DNA of 54,957 nt from Candidatus Chlorohelix allophototropha. Lineage in GTDB: Bacteria; Chloroflexota; Chloroflexia; Chloroheliales; Chloroheliaceae. Shown in pieces: positions 51,961 to 54,957 of this stretch; the stretch's first letter is position 1, and each line of letters starts with the position of its first letter. The stretch covers positions 1-54,957 of the forward strand of contig NZ_CP128403.1 in assembly GCF_030389965.1 (NCBI RefSeq), in the 5' to 3' direction. A program made the translations under genes and the position numbers. Below the pieces are notes generated by a model, which had not been told where the DNA came from, ran no database searches, and saw only the letters and a list, made by a program, of their open reading frames with translations.

Positions 51961-54956
51961 AGCAAGTTGTAATCGAGAATCCTATCCTCAATTCCCCTTT
52001 CTCCGAGCCGAAGCGCCACTTTAGGTTCGACGAACGCGGTATCACCGACGAAATTTTAGAAAAGCGCCGCCCCAGTTCCTACTTCATCCCTATCCCCAAG
52101 CCCAAAGGTAAGGCTAAAGGACAGACCTCTATGGATTACATGGAGGGTTGGATTGAAGAGCGCGAAAAGAAGAACGACAATATCAATCGCTTGCGAGAGC
52201 GGGTGAAGATATGGCGACAGGGGAACTACACCGGCGTTACGGCTACCACTCGCCGCTTGCTGGAATACTGGACTAACCCAGACCGCGAGAAAAAACTCTT
52301 TTTCTGCCAGATTGAAGCGCTGGAGACTGCCATCTATATCGCCGAAGTTGCCACTAAATACGGTGATAGTTGGGTGGTTGAGCAGTGGCTTAAAGAGCAG
52401 AACGCCGTAGCTAACCCCAAGCTGTTCCGTCTCGCTTTCAAAATGGCTACCGGTAGCGGAAAGACGGTGGTGATGGGAATGCTCATTAGCTGGCAAGCGC
52501 TTAATAAGCTCGCTAACCCACAGGATAGCCGATTCTCTGACACCTTCCTGATTGTCACGCCTGGTATCACCATCAAAGACCGCTTGCGGGTATTGCTACC
52601 CAACGATCCGCAGAACTACTACCGACAACGCGATTTACTCCCCCCTGACCTGATGGAGCAGTTGCACAAAGCCAAGTTGGTAATCACCAACTTCCACTCC
52701 TTCAAGCTGAGAGAACACACCGATGCTGGAGCGCTCACCAAGAGCATTCTCAAGCAGGGGCAGGCGAGCAGCCCCTTCACCGAAACACCCGATCAGATGG
52801 TGCGAAGGGTTTGCCGGGAGCTTGGCACCAAAAAGAATGTCATCGTTATCAACGACGAGGCACACCACTGTTACCGCCGTAAGCCGGATGATGGGGGCGA
52901 AGCTCTAAAGGGCGATGAGAGAAAAGAGGCAGAGAAACGCGAAGAGGAAGCCCGTATCTGGATTTCAGGGCTGGAAGCTGTGAAAGAGAAGCTGGGCGTG
53001 AAGATGGTGTACGACCTCTCCGCTACCCCCTTCTTTCTGAAAGGTTCGGGCTACCCGGAGGGCACACTCTTTGGTTGGGTGGTTTCGGACTTCTCGCTGA
53101 TTGATGCAATCGAATGCGGGATTGTGAAAGTGCCGAGGGTGCCGGTAGCGGACGACTCAATGACCGGTGAGCAGCCGACCTATCGTGACCTCTGGCTACG
53201 CATCCGAGAGGGGCTGCCCAAGAAGGGGCGTGGCACTCGCGATGAGAGCGAAGGGGCTGACCCGATTCTGCCGCTGGAACTGGAAGGGGCGCTGCAAAGC
53301 CTCTATACCAACTACGAAAAGTATTACGCCTTGTGGAAAGCAGCGGAAGGGGCTGACCAGACTCCCCCGGTGATGATTGTGGTCTGCAATAACACTAACG
53401 TTTCCAAACTGGTGTACGACAAAATAGCCGGTTACGAGAAAACCCTACCCAACGGGCAGAAGGCGCTGGTGCCGGGCAAGTACGCGATTTTCAGCAATGT
53501 TTCGGACGAACGCTGGTTGGCACGCCCCAACACCATCCTGATTGATAGTGAGCAACTGGAGTCGGGTGAGGCGATGAGCGCCGACTTCAAGAAGATTGCC
53601 AGTCGTGAGATTGAGGAGTTCAAGGAAGATTATCGCCAGCGCTTCCCAGGACGCAATGCCGATGAGTTGACCGATGAAGATTTGCTGCGGGAAGTGATGA
53701 ATACGGTGGGTAAGCCCGGCAAGTTGGGCGAGCAGGTCAAATGTGTGATATCGGTTTCGATGCTGACAGAGGGATGGGATGCCAACACTGTAACCCATAT
53801 TCTGGGAGTGCGGGCTTTCGGGACGCAACTTTTGTGTGAGCAGGTGGTGGGGCGAGGCTTGCGCCGCCGCAGTTACCAGACTAATGCGGAAGGCTTTTTC
53901 GAGCCGGAATACGCCGAGGTTTACGGTGTGCCATTCTCCTTTATTCCCTGTGCCGGAACCGAGCAGGTTGTCCAGAGTGGCAAAACTGTCACTCGTGTGC
54001 GGGCGTTAGAGAATCGGCTAGAGTGCGAAATCTCTTTCCCGCGACTGACCGGCTACCGATACGCCATAGCCACCGAAAAGCTGAAATACAAGTTCAGTGA
54101 GGACTCGGCGATGGCGCTTTCCACTGCCGATGTACCCACCAAAACCGAGATGCAGTCCATTGTGGGCGAAAGCGAAGTTCACAATCTCGATCCTCTACTA
54201 AAACGTCGGGAGCAAGAGGTTGTCTTTAAGTTAGCTCACGAAGTATTGAGACACTATTTTCCGGCAGATAAAGAGGAAAGCAACTTATCGGTTAAATTCT
54301 GGCTGTTTCCGCAACTGCTGGAAATAACCCGCCACTGGCTGAAAGAATGTGTCCATTTCAAAGCCAATACCTTCCCTCAGCTACTTTTGCTGGATCAGCA
54401 TTCTTACAATGCCCGCGACAAAATCTATCAGGCAATTGTGGGGGCTGAGGAGGGCGAGAAGCAGCTTCAGCCGGTGTTGCGCCCTTACGATACGGTTAGC
54501 TCTACCCGCTACGTGGATTTTGACACCACTCGCCCGGTTTACGCCACCCACCCCCAGAAGTGCCACATCTCGCATGTGGTCTGCGACACCCAAAGCTGGG
54601 AGCAGAAATTGGCGCAGGTGCTGGAAGATATGCCGGAGGTGGTGTGCTACGTCAAGAATCAGGGTTTGAACTTCACTATTCCCTATACCATTGACGGGGT
54701 AGAGCGGCAATATCTACCCGATTTCGTGGTGCACTATAACGACCGGAATAACCCACAGGATTTGCTGAACCTGATACTGGAAGTATCCGGGGAACCGCGT
54801 AAGGATAAAGCCGCCAAAGTAGCGACTGCTCGTAACCTGTGGGTTCCGGCAGTAAATAATCACGGTGGCTATGGACGCTGGGCTTTTATCCAGATTACCG
54901 ACCCTTGGGATGCTGAGAATACCATTCGATCAGTGTTTAAGTTAGAGAAGGAATAA
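51957..54956 (+). CDS. Res-like superfamily 2 helicase / restriction endonuclease
   Basis: A 999-residue DNA translocase and predicted nuclease, partner of the Mod-like methyltransferase. Walker A A-T-G-S-G-K-T (164-170), DEAH box D300-E-A-H, motif III L-S-A-T-P-F, and motif VI E-Q-V-V-G-R-G-L-R-R. The C-terminal region has Y-L-P-D922-F and L-I-L-E942-V-S, the position of a PD-(D/E)XK site, with Ser where Lys is common, then W-V-P-A-V-N-N-H-G-G-Y-G-R-W-A-F, a hallmark of this family. ATG at 51957 is preferred to a TTG at 51936 (AGGA upstream). On a circular molecule the next gene is the DUF4209 gene at position 1, one base later. Confidence 0.88.
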   Translation: MKQVVIENPILNSPFSEPKRHFRFDERGITDEILEKRRPSSYFIPIPKPKGKAKGQTSMDYMEGWIEEREKKNDNINRLRERVKIWRQGNYTGVTATTRRLLEYWTNPDREKKLFFCQIEALETAIYIAEVATKYGDSWVVEQWLKEQNAVANPKLFRLAFKMATGSGKTVVMGMLISWQALNKLANPQDSRFSDTFLIVTPGITIKDRLRVLLPNDPQNYYRQRDLLPPDLMEQLHKAKLVITNFHSFKLREHTDAGALTKSILKQGQASSPFTETPDQMVRRVCRELGTKKNVIVINDEAHHCYRRKPDDGGEALKGDERKEAEKREEEARIWISGLEAVKEKLGVKMVYDLSATPFFLKGSGYPEGTLFGWVVSDFSLIDAIECGIVKVPRVPVADDSMTGEQPTYRDLWLRIREGLPKKGRGTRDESEGADPILPLELEGALQSLYTNYEKYYALWKAAEGADQTPPVMIVVCNNTNVSKLVYDKIAGYEKTLPNGQKALVPGKYAIFSNVSDERWLARPNTILIDSEQLESGEAMSADFKKIASREIEEFKEDYRQRFPGRNADELTDEDLLREVMNTVGKPGKLGEQVKCVISVSMLTEGWDANTVTHILGVRAFGTQLLCEQVVGRGLRRRSYQTNAEGFFEPEYAEVYGVPFSFIPCAGTEQVVQSGKTVTRVRALENRLECEISFPRLTGYRYAIATEKLKYKFSEDSAMALSTADVPTKTEMQSIVGESEVHNLDPLLKRREQEVVFKLAHEVLRHYFPADKEESNLSVKFWLFPQLLEITRHWLKECVHFKANTFPQLLLLDQHSYNARDKIYQAIVGAEEGEKQLQPVLRPYDTVSSTRYVDFDTTRPVYATHPQKCHISHVVCDTQSWEQKLAQVLEDMPEVVCYVKNQGLNFTIPYTIDGVERQYLPDFVVHYNDRNNPQDLLNLILEVSGEPRKDKAAKVATARNLWVPAVNNHGGYGRWAFIQITDPWDAENTIRSVFKLEKE

Positions 54957-54957
54957 T

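Noticed and set aside
1820-54956. Idea that the Mod and Res genes were pulled apart by a 47-kb insertion
   Set aside because: If the molecule is circular they are neighbours across the 54957/1 junction with a good RBS and a one-base gap, which is simpler.

Overview
What it is. The window looks like one complete circular plasmid of about 55 kb, opened between two genes of an operon. The last gene (a Res-like helicase/nuclease) stops at 54956. Joining base 54957 to base 1 puts an AAGGA ribosome binding site 5 bases before the ATG at position 1. The inside agrees: a RepA-like winged-helix initiator, a second initiator of the CyRepA1 type broken by an insertion sequence, three ParA partition cassettes, and no rRNA, tRNA or ribosomal protein genes. 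The gene families (nSTAND1 NTPases with FGE-sulfatase domains, Uma2, DUF433/DUF5615, UPF0175, CyRepA1) are most familiar from Chloroflexota and Cyanobacteria. A Chloroflexota host is my guess, not something the sequence proves.

Layout. (a) 51957-54956 joined to 1-5626: a restriction-modification operon (Res helicase/nuclease, DUF4209 protein, beta-class N6-adenine methyltransferase, unknown protein). (b) 5.9-8.8 kb: a damaged defence patch in which a 254-bp MITE lies between a membrane protein and a decapitated Eco57I-type methyltransferase, then a HEPN-CBS protein. (c) 8.8-17 kb: accessory genes (6-phosphogluconate dehydrogenase, YgjP metalloprotease, TIR membrane protein, Uma2, a broken HigA antitoxin, an SDR, small membrane proteins), with repeated terminator modules. 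(d) 17-18.6 kb: decayed DNA. (e) 19.8-25.8 kb: two tandem DUF4062-nSTAND1-FGE genes on the minus strand. (f) 25.9-33.9 kb: replication and partition. (g) 34-39 kb: small genes, then a TIR-NACHT-FGE gene and an adenine-rich template repeat. (h) 39-46 kb: DUF433/DUF5615, SLOG-SLATT, HTH/ParE, Uma2, TfoX-N, a tyrosine recombinase and UPF0175. (i) 46.6-51.1 kb: the CyRepA1 gene split by an IS4-like element.

Main result. The plasmid carries the DNA parts of a diversity-generating retroelement (DGR). A template repeat (TR) lies at 38873-38987, and three 115-bp variable repeats (VRs) sit at the 3' ends of the three FGE-domain genes (38530-38644 plus; 19812-19926 and 22931-23045 minus). TR and VR1 differ at 22 positions, 18 of them adenines in the TR. 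No reverse transcriptase or Avd gene is visible, so diversification would need a trans-acting RT elsewhere in the cell, or has stopped. The targets are immune-type sensors (TIR-NACHT and DUF4062-STAND NTPases), so the variable FGE surface is plausibly a ligand-recognition face joined to a TIR-type effector. One VR has a 141-bp MITE inserted at its 3' boundary and has drifted further from the TR than the others, as expected for a target that is no longer rewritten.

How the genes work together. Most cargo belongs to conflict-system families: restriction-modification, HEPN, TIR, SLOG-SLATT, a pentapeptide-repeat protein with a TIR-like tail, and toxin-antitoxin modules. Maintenance appears to rest on the RepA-like gene and redundant ParA cassettes, since the CyRepA1 gene is disrupted.
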